Origin: Auanema rhodensis
Lineage: Eukaryota; Nematoda; Chromadorea; Rhabditida; Rhabditidae
Assembly (NCBI GenBank): GCA_964057225.1
Contig: OZ059898.1
Location: 19,383,267-19,447,266 of the forward strand
Length of the DNA stretch: 64,000 bases
Direction: 5' to 3'
Program-made: the position numbers and the translations under genes
Notes under the pieces: model-generated
What the model was told of the DNA's origin: nothing
The model's database searches: none
Seen by the model: the letters and a program-made list of their open reading frames with translations, nothing else
Shown here: positions 38,963 to 51,949 of the stretch, piece by piece
Position numbering within the stretch: the first letter of the stretch is position 1
Layout: each line of letters opens with the position of its first letter

Positions 38963-40717
38963 GTATAGTGCATTTGATGCGGATTTTTAAGCTGCGTCGA
39001 TCTGTGTTATCAGATTTGCGCTAGCTTAAAAATGCACCGAGATATCAACTGATATATGTTCACACTTATATCCTCGATTTTCACCCTGAAGAATTAATTT
39101 TTTCGTTGAATAACATTGTCCATCGTCTTTGCCTTGAAAAAAGGAATCTAAAAACATTTACTTTTTGCTAAATTATTCTGAAATTTTTCGAAAAAATTTT
39201 TGTCAAAATGTTTTTGGAAGCAATGTTGAGTGTACATGGAAACTCAACATACACTAATGCATCATTTTTCAAACGATCATAACTAATTTTTGTATTAAGC
39301 GTTTTTTAATGTAGTATAGTGCATTCGATGCGGATTTTTAAGCTGCGTCGATCTGTGTTATCAGATTTGCGCTAGCTTAAAAATGCACCGAGATATCAAC
39401 TGATATAAGTTCACACTTATATCCTCGATTTTCACCCTGAAGAAATAATTTTTTCGTTGAATAACATTGTCCATCGTCTTTTCCTTGAAAAAAGGAATCT
39501 AAAAACATCTACTTTTTGCTAAATTATTCTGAAATTTTTCGAAAAAATTTTTGTCAAAATGTTTTTGGAAGCAATGTTGAGTGTACATGGAAACTCAACA
39601 TACACTAATGCATCATTTTTCAAACGATCATAACTAATTTTTGTATTAAGCGTTTCTCAATGTAGTATAGTGCATTCGATGCGGATTTTTAAGCTGCGTC
39701 GATCTGTGTTATCAGATTTGCGCTAGCTTAAAAATGCACCGAGATATCAACTGATATAAGTTCACACTTATATCCTCGATTTTCACCCTGAAGAATTAAT
39801 TTTTTCGTTGAATAACATTGTCCATCGTCTTTGCCTTGAAAAAAGGAATCTAAAAACATCTACTTTTTGCTAAATTATTTTGAAATTTTTCGAAAAAATT
39901 TTTGTCAAAATGTTTTTGGAAGCAATGTTGAGTGTACATGGAAACTCAACATACACTAATGCATCATTTTTCAAACGATCATAACTAATTTTTGTATTGA
40001 GCGTTTCTCAATGTAGTATAGTGCATTTGATGCGGATTTTTAAGCTGCGTCGATCTGTGTTATCAGATTTGCGCTAGCTTAAAAATGCACCGAGATATCA
40101 ACTGATATATGTTCACACTTATATCCTCGATTTTCACCCTGAAGAATTAATTTTTTCGTTGAATAACATTGTCCATCGTCTTTGCCTTAAAAAAAGGAAT
40201 CTAAAAACATTTACTTTTTGCTAAATTATTCTGAAATTTTTCGAAAAAATTTTTGTCAAAATGTTTTTGGAAGCAATGTTGAGTGTACATGGAAACTCAA
40301 CATACACTAATGCATCATTTTTCAAACGATCATAACTAATTTTTGTATTAAGCGTTTCTTAATGTAGTATAGTGCATTCGATGCGGATTTTTAAGCTGCG
40401 TCGATCTGTGTTATCAGATTTGCGCTAGCTTAAAAATGCACCGAGATATCAACTGATATAAGTTCACACTTATATCCTCGATTTTCACCCTGAAGAAATA
40501 ATTTTTTCGTTGAATAACATTGTCCATCGTCTTTGCCTTGAAAAAAGGAATCTAAAAACATCTACTTTTTGCTAAATTATTTTGAAATTTTTCGAAAAAA
40601 TTTTTGTCAAAATGTTTTTGGAAGCAATGTTGAGTGTACATGGAAACTCAACATACACTAATGCATCATTTTTCAAACGATCATAACTAATTTTTGTATT
40701 AAGCGTATCTCAATGTA
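38963..40717 (+). repeat. Transitional block between trimer and pentamer HORs
   Basis: Five monomers lie here. Units 38963 and 40016 share gatatatg and catttac and are 1,053 bp apart, so a trimer order still shows. The rest introduce markers of the next block: tattgagcg at the end of 39665-40015 and gcgtatctc at the end of 40367-40717. Unit 39314 has cttttcctt, seen only here. Confidence 0.6.
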
Positions 40718-43700
40718 GTATAGTGCATTTGATGCGGATTTTTAAGCTGCGTCGATCTGTGTTATCAGATTTGCGCTAGCTTAAAAATGCACCGAGATAT
40801 CAACTGATATAAGTTCACACTTATATCCTCGATTTTCACCCTGAAGAATTAATTTTTTCGTTGAATAACATTGTCCATCGTCTTTGCCTTGAAAAAAGGA
40901 ATCTAAAAACATTTACTTTTTGCTAAATTATTCTGAAATTTTTCGAAAAAATTTTTGTCAAAATGTTTTTGGAAGCAATGTTGAGTGTACATGGAAACTC
41001 AACATACACTAATGCATCATTTTTCAAACGATCATAACTAATTTTTGTATTAAGCGTTTCTTAATGTAGTATAGTGCATTCGATGCGGATTTTTAAGCTG
41101 CGTCGATCTGTGTTATCAGATTTGCGCTAGCTTAAAAATGCACCGAGATATCAACTGATATAAGTTCACACTTATATCCTCGATTTTCACCCTGAAGAAA
41201 TAATTTTTTCGTTGAATAACATTGTCCATCGTCTTTGCCTTGAAAAAAGGAATCTAAAAACATCTACTTTTTGCTAAATTATTTTGAAGTTTTTCGAAAA
41301 AATTTTTGTCAAAATGTTTTTGGAAGCAATGTTGAGTGTACATGGAAACTCAACATACACTAATGCATCATTTTTCAAACGATCATAACTAATTTTTGTA
41401 TTAAGCGTTTCTCAATGTAGTATAGTGCATTCGATGCGGATTTTTAAGCTGCGTCGATCTGTGTTATCAGATTTGCGCTAGCTTAAAAATGCACCGAGAT
41501 ATCAACTGATATAAGTTCACACTTATATCCTCGATTTTCACCCTGAAGAATTAATTTTTTCGTTGAATAACATTGTCCATCGTCTTTGCCTTGAAAAAAG
41601 GAATCTAAAAACATCTACTTTTTGCTAAATTATTTTGAAGTTTTTCGAAAAAATTTTTGTCAAAATGTTTTTGGAAGCAATGTTGAGTGTACATGGAAAC
41701 TCAACATACACTAATGCATCATTTTTCGAACGATCATAACTAATTTTTGTATTAAGCGTTTCTCAATGTAGTATAGTGCATTCGATGCGGATTTTTAAGC
41801 TGCGTCGATCTGTGTTATCAGATTTGCGCTAGCTTAAAAATGCACCGAGATATCAACTGATATAAGTTCACACTTATATCCTCGATTTTCACCCTGAAGA
41901 AATAATTTTTTCGTTGAATAACATTGTCCATCATCTTTGCCTTGAAAAAAGGAATCTAAAAACATCTACTTTTTGCTAAATTATTCTGAAATTTTTCGAA
42001 AAAATTTTTGTCAAAATGTTTTTGGAAGCAATGTTGAGTGTACATGGAAACTCAACATACACTAATGCATCATTTTTCAAACGATCATAACTAATTTTTG
42101 TATTGAGCGTTTCTCAATGTAGTATAGTGCATTTGATGCGGATTTTTAAGCTGCGTCGATCTGTGTTATCAGATTTGCGCTAGCTTAAAAATGCACCGAG
42201 ATATCAACTGATATAAGTTCACACTTATATCCTCGATTTTCACCCTGAAGAAATAATTTTTTCGTTGAATAACATTGTCCATCGTCTTTGCCTTGAAAAA
42301 AGGAATCTAAAAACATCTACTTTTTGCTAAATTATTTTGAAATTTTTCGAAAAAATTTTTGTCAAAATGTTTTTGGAAGCAATGTTGAGTGTACATGGAA
42401 ACTCAACATACACTAATGCATCATTTTTCAAACGATCATAACTAATTTTTGTATTAAGCGTATCTCAATGTAGTATAGTGCATTTGATGCGGATTTTTAA
42501 GCTGCGTCGATCTGTGTTATCAGATTTGCGCTAGCTTAAAAATGCACCGAGATATCAACTGATATAAGTTCACACTTATATCCTCGATTTTCACCCTGAA
42601 GAATTAATTTTTTCGTTGAATAACATTGTCCAACGTCTTTGCCTTGAAAAAAGGAATCTAAAAACATTTACTTTTTGCTAAATTATTCTGAAATTTTTCG
42701 AAAAAATTTTTGTCAAAATGTTTTTGGAAGCAATGTTGAGTGTACATGGAAACTCAACATACACTAATGCATCATTTTTCAAACGATCATAACTAATTTT
42801 TGTATTAAGCGTTTCTTAATGTAGTATAGTGCATTCGATGCGGATTTTTAAGCTGCGTCGATCTGTGTTATCAGATTTGCGCTAGCTTAAAAATGCACCG
42901 AGATATCAACTGATATAAGTTCACACTTATATCCTCGATTTTCACCCTGAAGAAATAATTTTTTCGTTGAATAACATTGTCCATCGTCTTTGCCTTGAAA
43001 AAAGGAATCTAAAAACATCTACTTTTTGCTAAATTATTTTGAAGTTTTTCGAAAAAATTTTTGTCAAAATGTTTTTGGAAGCAATGTTGAGTGTACATGG
43101 AAACTCAACATACACTAATGCATCATTTTTCAAACGATCATAACTAATTTTTGTATTAAGCGTTTCTCAATGTAGTATAGTGCATTCGATGCGGATTTTT
43201 AAGCTGCGTCGATCTGTGTTATCAGATTTGCGCTAGCTTAAAAATGCACCGAGATATCAACTGATATAAGTTCACACTTATATCCTCGATTTTCACCCTG
43301 AAGAATTAATTTTTTCGTTGAATAACATTGTCCATCGTCTTTGCCTTGAAAAAAGGAATCTAAAAACATCTACTTTTTGCTAAATTATTTTGAAGTTTTT
43401 CGAAAAAATTTTTGTCAAAATGTTTTTGGAAGCAATGTTGAGTGTACATGGAAACTCAACATACACTAATGCATCATTTTTCAAACGATCATAACTAATT
43501 TTTGTATTAAGCGTTTCTCAATGTAGTATAGTGCATTCGATGCGGATTTTTAAGCTGCGTCGATCTGTGTTATCAGATTTGCGCTAGCTTAAAAATGCAC
43601 CGAGATATCAACTGATATAAGTTCACACTTATATCCTCGATTTTCACCCTGAAGAAATAATTTTTTCGTTGAATAACATTGTCCATCATCTTTGCCTTGA

Positions 43701-44227
43701 AAAAAGGAATCTAAAAACATCTACTTTTTGCTAAATTATTCTGAAATTTTTCGAAAAAATTTTTGTCAAAATGTTTTTGGAAGCAATGTTGAGTGTACAT
43801 GGAAACTCAACATACACTAATGCATCATTTTTCAAACGATCATAACTAATTTTTGTATTGAGCGTTTCTCAATGTAGTATAGTGCATTTGATGCGGATTT
43901 TTAAGCTGCGTCGATCTGTGTTATCAGATTTGCGCTAGCTTAAAAATGCACCGAGATATCAACTGATATAAGTTCACACTTATATCCTCGATTTTCACCC
44001 TGAAGAAATAATTTTTTCGTTGAATAACATTGTCCATCGTCTTTGCCTTGAAAAAAGGAATCTAAAAACATCTACTTTTTGCTAAATTATTTTGAAATTT
44101 TTCGAAAAAATTTTTGTCAAAATGTTTTTGGAAGCAATGTTGAGTGTACATGGAAACTCAACATACACTAATGCATCATTTTTCAAACGATCATAACTAA
44201 TTTTTGTATTAAGCGTATCTCAATGTA
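40718..44227 (+). repeat. Pentameric HOR of 1,755 bp, two copies
   Basis: The copies are 40718-42472 and 42473-44227. The order is atttgat/catttac ending gtttctta; attcgat/gaagttt; attcgat/gaattaat/gaagttt; attcgat with ccatcatc, ending tattgagcg; atttgat ending gcgtatctc. The marker catttac is at 40910, 42665 and again at 44420. ccatcatc (CG to CA) is at about 41928 and 43683. Copy 2 alone has ccaacgtc near 42632, and copy 1 alone has ttcgaac near 41726. Confidence 0.88.
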
Positions 44228-47200
44228 GTATAGTGCATTTGATGCGGATTTTTAAGCTGCGTCGATCTGTGTTATCAGATTTGCGCTAGCTTAAAAATGC
44301 ACCGAGATATCAACTGATATAAGTTCACACTTATATCCTCGATTTTCACCCTGAAGAATTAATTTTTTCGTTGAATAACATTGTCCATCGTCTTTGCCTT
44401 GAAAAAAGGAATCTAAAAACATTTACTTTTTGCTAAATTATTCTGAAATTTTTCGAAAAAATTTTTGTCAAAATGTTTTTGGAAGCAATGTTGAGTGTAC
44501 ATGGAAACTCAACATACACTAATGCATCATTTTTCAAACGATCATAACTAATTTTTGTATTAAGCGTTTCTTAATGTAGTATAGTGCATTCGATGCGGAT
44601 TTTTAAGCTGCGTCGATCTGTGTTATCAGATTTGCGCTAGCTTAAAAATGCACCGAGATATCAACTGATATAAGTTCACACTTATATCCTCGATTTTCAC
44701 CCTGAAGAAATAATTTTTTCGTTGAATAACATTGTCCATCGTCTTTGCCTTGAAATAAGGAATCTAAAAACATCTACTTTTTGCTAAATTATTTTGAAGT
44801 TTTTCGAAAAAATTTTTGTCAAAATGTTTTTGGAAGCAATGTTGAGTGTACATGGAAACTCAACATACACTAATGCATCATTTTTCAAACGATCATAACT
44901 AATTTTTGTATTAAGCGTTTCTCAATGTAGTATAGTGCATTCGATGCGGATTTTTAAGCTGCGTCGATCTGTGTTATCAGATTTGCGCTAGCTTAAAAAT
45001 GCACCGAGATATCAACTGATATAAGTTCACACTTATATCCTCGATTTTCACCCTGAAGAATTAATTTTTTCGTTGAATAACATTGTCCATCGTCTTTGCC
45101 TTGAAAAAAGGAATCTAAAAACATCTACTTTTTGCTAAATTATTTTGAAGTTTTTCGAAAAAATTTTTGTCAAAATGTTTTTGGAAGCAATGTTGAGTGT
45201 ACATGGAAACTCAACATACACTAATGCATCATTTTTCAAACGATCATAACTAATTTTTGTATTAAGCGTTTCTCAATGTAGTATAGTGCATTCGATGCGG
45301 ATTTTTAAGCTGCGTCGATCTGTGTTATCAGATTTGCGCTAGCTTAAAAATGCACCGAGATATCAACTGATATAAGTTCACACATATATCCTCGATTTTC
45401 ACCCTGAAGAATTAATTTTTTTGTTGAATAACATTGTCCATCGTCTTTGCCTTGAAAAAAGGAATCTAAAAACATCTACTTTTTGCTAAATTATTTTGAA
45501 GTTTTTCGAAAAAATTTTTGTCAAAATGTTTTTGGAAGCAATGTTGAGTGTACATGGAAACTCAACATACACTAATGCATCATTTTTCAAACGATCATAA
45601 CTAATTTTTGTATTAAGCGTTTCTCAATGTAGTATAGTGCATTTGATGCGGATTTTTAAGCTGCGTCGATCTGTGTTATCAGATTTGCGCTAGCTTAAAA
45701 ATGCACCGAGATATCAACTGATATAAGTTCACACTTATATCCTCGATTTTCACCCTGAAGAAATAATTTTTTCGTTGAATAACATTGTCCATCGTCTTTG
45801 CCTTGAAAAAAGGAATCTAAAAACATCTACTTTTTGCTAAATTATTCTGAAATTTTTCGAAAAAATTTTTGTCAAAATGTTTTTGGAAGCAATGTTGAGT
45901 GTACATGGAAACTCAACATACACTAATGCATCATTTTTCAAACGATCATAACTAATTTTTGTATTGAGCGTTTCTCAATGTAGTATAGTGCATTTGATGC
46001 GGATTTTTAAGCTGCGTCGATCTGTGTTATCAGATTTGCGCTAGCTTAAAAATGCACCGAGATATCAACTGATATAAGTTCACACTTATATCCTCGATTT
46101 TCACCCTGAAGAAATAATTTTTTCGTTGAATAACATTGTCCATCGTCTTTGCCTTGAAAAAAGGAATCTAAAAACATCTACTTTTTGCTAAATTATTTTG
46201 AAATTTTTCGAAAAAATTTTTGTCAAAATGTTTTTGGAAGCAATGTTGAGTGTACATGGAAACTCAACATACACTAATGCATCATTTTTCAAACGATCAT
46301 AACTAATTTTTGTATTAAGCGTATCTCAATGTAGTATAGTGCATTTGATGCGGATTTTTAAGCTGCGTCGATCTGTGTTATCAGATTTGCGCTAGCTTAA
46401 AAATGCACCGAGATATCAACTGATATAAGTTCACACTTATATCCTCGATTTTCACCCTGAAGAATTAATTTTTTCGTTGAATAACATTGTCCATCGTCTT
46501 TGCCTTGAAAAAAGGAATCTAAAAACATTTACTTTTTGCTAAATTATTCTGAAATTTTTCGAAAAAATTTTTGTCAAAATGTTTTTGGAAGCAATGTTGA
46601 GTGTACATGGAAACTCAACATACACTAATGCATCATTTTTCAAACGATCATAACTAATTTTTGTATTAAGCGTTTCTTAATGTAGTATAGTGCATTCGAT
46701 GCGGATTTTTAAGCTGCGTCGATCTGTGTTATCAGATTTGCGCTAGCTTAAAAATGCACCGAGATATCAACTGATATAAGTTCACACTTATATCCTCGAT
46801 TTTCACCCTGAAGAAATAATTTTTTCGTTGAATAACATTGTCCATCGTCTTTGCCTTGAAATAAGGAATCTAAAAACATCTACTTTTTGCTAAATTATTT
46901 TGAAGTTTTTCGAAAAAATTTTTGTCAAAATGTTTTTGGAAGCAATGTTGAGTGTACATGGAAACTCAACATACACTAATGCATCATTTTTCAAACGATC
47001 ATAACTAATTTTTGTATTAAGCGTTTCTCAATGTAGTATAGTGCATTCGATGCGGATTTTTAAGCTGCGTCGATCTGTGTTATCAGATTTGCGCTAGCTT
47101 AAAAATGCACCGAGATATCAACTGATATAAGTTCACACTTATATCCTCGATTTTCACCCTGAAGAATTAATTTTTTCGTTGAATAACATTGTCCATCGTC

Positions 47201-47737
47201 TTTGCCTTGAAAAAAGGAATCTAAAAACATCTACTTTTTGCTAAATTATTTTGAAGTTTTTCGAAAAAATTTTTGTCAAAATGTTTTTGGAAGCAATGTT
47301 GAGTGTACATGGAAACTCAACATACACTAATGCATCATTTTTCAAACGATCATAACTAATTTTTGTATTAAGCGTTTCTCAATGTAGTATAGTGCATTCG
47401 ATGCGGATTTTTAAGCTGCGTCGATCTGTGTTATCAGATTTGCGCTAGCTTAAAAATGCACCGAGATATCAACTGATATAAGTTCACACATATATCCTCG
47501 ATTTTCACCCTGAAGAATTAATTTTTTTGTTGAATAACATTGTCCATCGTCTTTGCCTTGAAAAAAGGAATCTAAAAACATCTACTTTTTGCTAAATTAT
47601 TTTGAAGTTTTTCGAAAAAATTTTTGTCAAAATGTTTTTGGAAGCAATGTTGAGTGTACATGGAAACTCAACATACACTAATGCATCATTTTTCAAACGA
47701 TCATAACTAATTTTTGTATTAAGCGTTTCTCAATGTA
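44228..47737 (+). repeat. Hexameric HOR of 2,106 bp derived from the pentamer, one full and one partial copy
   Basis: 44228-46333 has the pentamer order plus one extra monomer at 45281, marked cacatatatcc and a ttttttt run before gttgaat (CG to TG). 46334-47737 repeats the first four monomers, including cacatatatcc and gaaataagg, exactly 2,106 bases later. So a 5-mer grew to a 6-mer by gaining a gaagttt-type monomer, and the new unit was then amplified. Confidence 0.87.
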
Positions 47738-49841
47738 GTATAGTGCATTTGATGCGGATTTTTAAGCTGCGTCGATCTGTGTTATCAGATTTGCGCTAGC
47801 TTAAAAATGCACCGAGATATCAACTGATATAAGTTCACACTTATATCCTCGATTTTCACCCTGAAGAAATAATTTTTTCGTTGAATAACATTGTCCATCG
47901 TCTTTGCCTTGAAATAAGGAATCTAAAAACATCTACTTTTTGCTAAATTATTTTGAAATTTTTCGAAAAAATTTTTGTCAAAATGTTTTTGGAAGCAATG
48001 TTGAGTGTACATGGAAACTCAACATACACTAATGCATCATTTTTCAAACGATCATAGTTAATTTTTGTATTAAGCGTTTCTCAATGTAGTATAGTGCATT
48101 TGATGCGGATTTTTAAGCTGCGTCGATCTGTGTTATCAGATTTGCGCTAGCTTAAAAATGCACCGAGATATCAACTGATATAAGTTCACACTTATATCCT
48201 CGATTTTCACCCTGAAGAAATAATTTTTTCGTTGAATAACATTGTCCATCGTCTTTGCCTTGAAAAAAGGAATCTAAAAACATCTACTTTTTGCTAAATT
48301 ATTTTGAAATTTTTCGAAAAAATTTTTGTCAAAATGTTTTTGGAAGCAATGTTTAGTGTACATGGAAACTCAACATACACTAATGCATCATTTTTCAAAC
48401 GATCATAACTAATTTTTGTATTAAGCGTATCTCAATGTAGTATAGTGCATTTGATGCGGATTTTTAAGCTGCGTCGATCTGTGTTATCAGATTTGCGCTA
48501 GCTTAAAAATGCACCGAGATATCAACTGATATAAGTTCACACTTATATCCTCTATTTTCACCCTGAAGAATTAAATTTTTCGTTGAATAACATTGTCCAT
48601 CGTCTTTGCCTTGAAAAAAGGAATCTAAAAACATCTACTTTTTGCTAAATTATTCTGAAATTTTTCGAAAAAATTTTTGTCAAAATGTTTTTGGAAGCAA
48701 TGTTGAGTGTACATGGAAACTCAACATACACTAATGCATCATTTTTCGAACGATCATAACTAATTTTTGTATTAAGCGTTTCTCAATGTAGTATAGTGCA
48801 TTCGATGCGGATTTTTAAGCTGCGTCGATCTGTGTTATCAGATTTGCGCTAGCTTAAAAATGCACCGAGATATCAACTGATATAAGTTCACACTTATATC
48901 CTCGATTTTCACCCTGAAGAATTAATTTTTTCGTTGAATAACATTGTCCATCGTCTTTGCCTTGAAAAAAGGAATCTAAAAACATCTACTTTTTGCTAAA
49001 TTATTCTGAAATTTTTCGAAAAAATTTTTGTCAAAATGTTTTTGGAAGCAATGTTGAGTGTACATGGAAACTCAACATACACTAATGCATCATTTTTCAA
49101 ACGATCATAACTAATTTTTGTATTAAGCGTTTCTCAATGTAGTATAGTGCATTTGATGCGGATTTTTAAGCTGCGTCGATCTGTGTTATCAGATTTGCGC
49201 TAGCTTAAAAATGCACCGAGATATCAACTGATATAAGTTCACACTTATATCCTCGATTTTCACCCTGAAGAAATAATTTTTTCGTTGAATAACATTGTCC
49301 ATCGTCTTTGCCTTGAAAAAAGGAATCTAAAAACATCTACTTTTTGCTAAATTATTTTGAAATTTTTCGAAAAAATTTTTGTCAAAATGTTTTTGGAAGC
49401 AATGTTGAGTGTACATGGAAACTCAACATACACTAATGCATCATTTTTCAAACGATCATAACTAATTTTTGTATTAAGCGTATCTCAATGTAGTATAGTG
49501 CATTTGATGCGGATTTTTAAGCTGCGTCGATCTGTGTTATCAGATTTGCGCTAGCTTAAAAATGCACCGAGATATCAACTGATATAAGTTCACACTTATA
49601 TCCTCGATTTTCACCCTGAAGAATTAATTTTTTCGTTGAATAACATTGTCCATCGTCTTTGCCTTGAAAAAAGGAATCTAAAAACATCTACTTTTTGCTA
49701 AATTATTCTGAAATTTTTCGAAAAAATTTTTGTCAAAATGTTTTTGGAAGCAATGTTGAGTGTACATGGAAACTCAACATACACTAATGCATCATTTTTC
49801 AAACGATCATAACTAATTTTTGTATTAAGCGTTTCTCAATG
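47738..49841 (+). repeat. Junction block with first copy of the gtttagtg/cctctatt triplet
   Basis: Unit 47738 has gaaataagg and the only catagttaat. Units 48089, 48440 and 48791 form a triplet marked gtttagtg, then cctctatt with gaattaaat and ttcgaac, then an attcgat/gaattaat unit. The same triplet returns at 56863, 57915 and 59669, so this is an older, separated copy. The two units from 49142 are ordinary members of the two right-side subtypes. Confidence 0.7.
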
Positions 49842-49843
49842 TA

Positions 49844-51949
49844 GTATAGTGCATTTGATGCGGATTTTTAAGCTGCGTCGATCTGTGTTATCAGATTTGC
49901 GCTAGCTTAAAAATGCACCGAGATATCAACTGATATAAGTTCACACTTATATCCTCGATTTTCACCCTGAAGAATTAATTTTTTCGTTGAATAACATTGT
50001 CCATCGTCTTTGCCTTGAAAAAAGGAATCTAAAAACATCTACTTTTTGCTAAATTATTCTGAAATTTTTCGAAAAAATTTTTGTCAAAATGTTTTTGGAA
50101 GCAATGTTGAGTGTACATGGAAACTCAACATACACTAATGCATCATTTTTCGAACGATCATAACTAATTTTTGTATTAAGCGTTTCTCAATGTAGTATAG
50201 TGCATTCGATGCGGATTTTTAAGCTGCGTCGATCTGTGTTATCAGATTTGCGCTAGCTTAAAAATGCACCGAGATATCAACTGATATAAGTTCACACTTA
50301 TATCCTCGATTTTCACCCTGAAGAATTAATTTTTTCGTTGAATAACATAGTCCATCGTCTTTGCCTTGAAAAAAGGAATCTAAAAACATCTACTTTTTGC
50401 TAAATTATTCTGAAATTTTTCGAAAAAATTTTTGTCAAAATGTTTTTGGAAGCAATGTTGAGTGTACATGGAAACTCAACATACACTAATGCATCATTTT
50501 TCAAACGATCATAACTAATTTTTGTATTAAGCGTTTCTCAATGTAGTATAGTGCATTTGATGCGGATTTTTAAGCTGCGTCGATCTGTGTTATCAGATTT
50601 GCGCTAGCTTAAAAATGCACCGAGATATCAACTGATATAAGTTCACACTTATATCCTCGATTTTCACCCTGAAGAAATAATTTTTTCGTTGAATAACATT
50701 GTCCATCGTCTTTGCCTTGAAAAAAGGAATCTAAAAACATCTACTTTTTGCTAAATTATTTTGAAATTTTTCGAAAAAATTTTTGTCAAAATGTTTTTGG
50801 AAGCAATGTTGAGTGTACATGGAAACTCAACATACACTAATGCATCATTTTTCAAACGATCATAACTAATTTTTGTATTAAGCGTTTCTCAATGTAGTAT
50901 AGTGCATTTGATGCGGATTTTTAAGCTGCGTCGATCTGTGTTATCAGATTTGCGCTAGCTTAAAAATGCACCGAGATATCAACTGATATAAGTTCACACT
51001 TATATCCTCGATTTTCACCCTGAAGAATTAATTTTTTCGTTGAATAACATTGTCCATCGTCTTTGCCTTGAAAAAAGGAATCTAAAAACATCTACTTTTT
51101 GCTAAATTATTCTGAAATTTTTCGAAAAAATTTTTGTCAAAATGTTTTTGGAAGCAATGTTGAGTGTACATGGAAACTCAACATACACTAATGCATCATT
51201 TTTCGAACGATCATAACTAATTTTTGTATTAAGCGTTTCTCAATGTAGTATAGTGCATTCGATGCGGATTTTTAAGCTGCGTCGATCTGTGTTATCAGAT
51301 TTGCGCTAGCTTAAAAATGCACCGAGATATCAACTGATATAAGTTCACACTTATATCCTCGATTTTCACCCTGAAGAATTAATTTTTTCGTTGAATAACA
51401 TAGTCCATCGTCTTTGCCTTGAAAAAAGGAATCTAAAAACATCTACTTTTTGCTAAATTATTCTGAAATTTTTCGAAAAAATTTTTGTCAAAATGTTTTT
51501 GGAAGCAATGTTGAGTGTACATGGAAACTCAACATACACTAATGCATCATTTTTCAAACGATCATAACTAATTTTTGTATTAAGCGTTTCTCAATGTAGT
51601 ATAGTGCATTTGATGCGGATTTTTAAGCTGCGTCGATCTGTGTTATCAGATTTGCGCTAGCTTAAAAATGCACCGAGATATCAACTGATATAAGTTCACA
51701 CTTATATCCTCGATTTTCACCCTGAAGAAATAATTTTTTCGTTGAATAACATTGTCCATCGTCTTTGCCTTGAAAAAAGGAATCTAAAAACATCTACTTT
51801 TTGCTAAATTATTTTGAAATTTTTCGAAAAAATTTTTGTCAAAATGTTTTTGGAAGCAATGTTGAGTGTACATGGAAACTCAACATACACTAATGCATCA
51901 TTTTTCAAACGATCATAACTAATTTTTGTATTAAGCGTTTCTCAATGTA
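49844..51949 (+). repeat. Trimeric HOR of 1,053 bp, two copies
   Basis: The copies are 49844-50896 and 50897-51949. The order is atttgat/gaattaat/attctgaaat ending ttcgaac; attcgat with the rare aacatagtcc; then atttgat/gaaataat/attttgaaat. The aacatagtcc markers are at 50343 and 51396, 1,053 apart, and are not seen elsewhere in the window. Confidence 0.83.
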
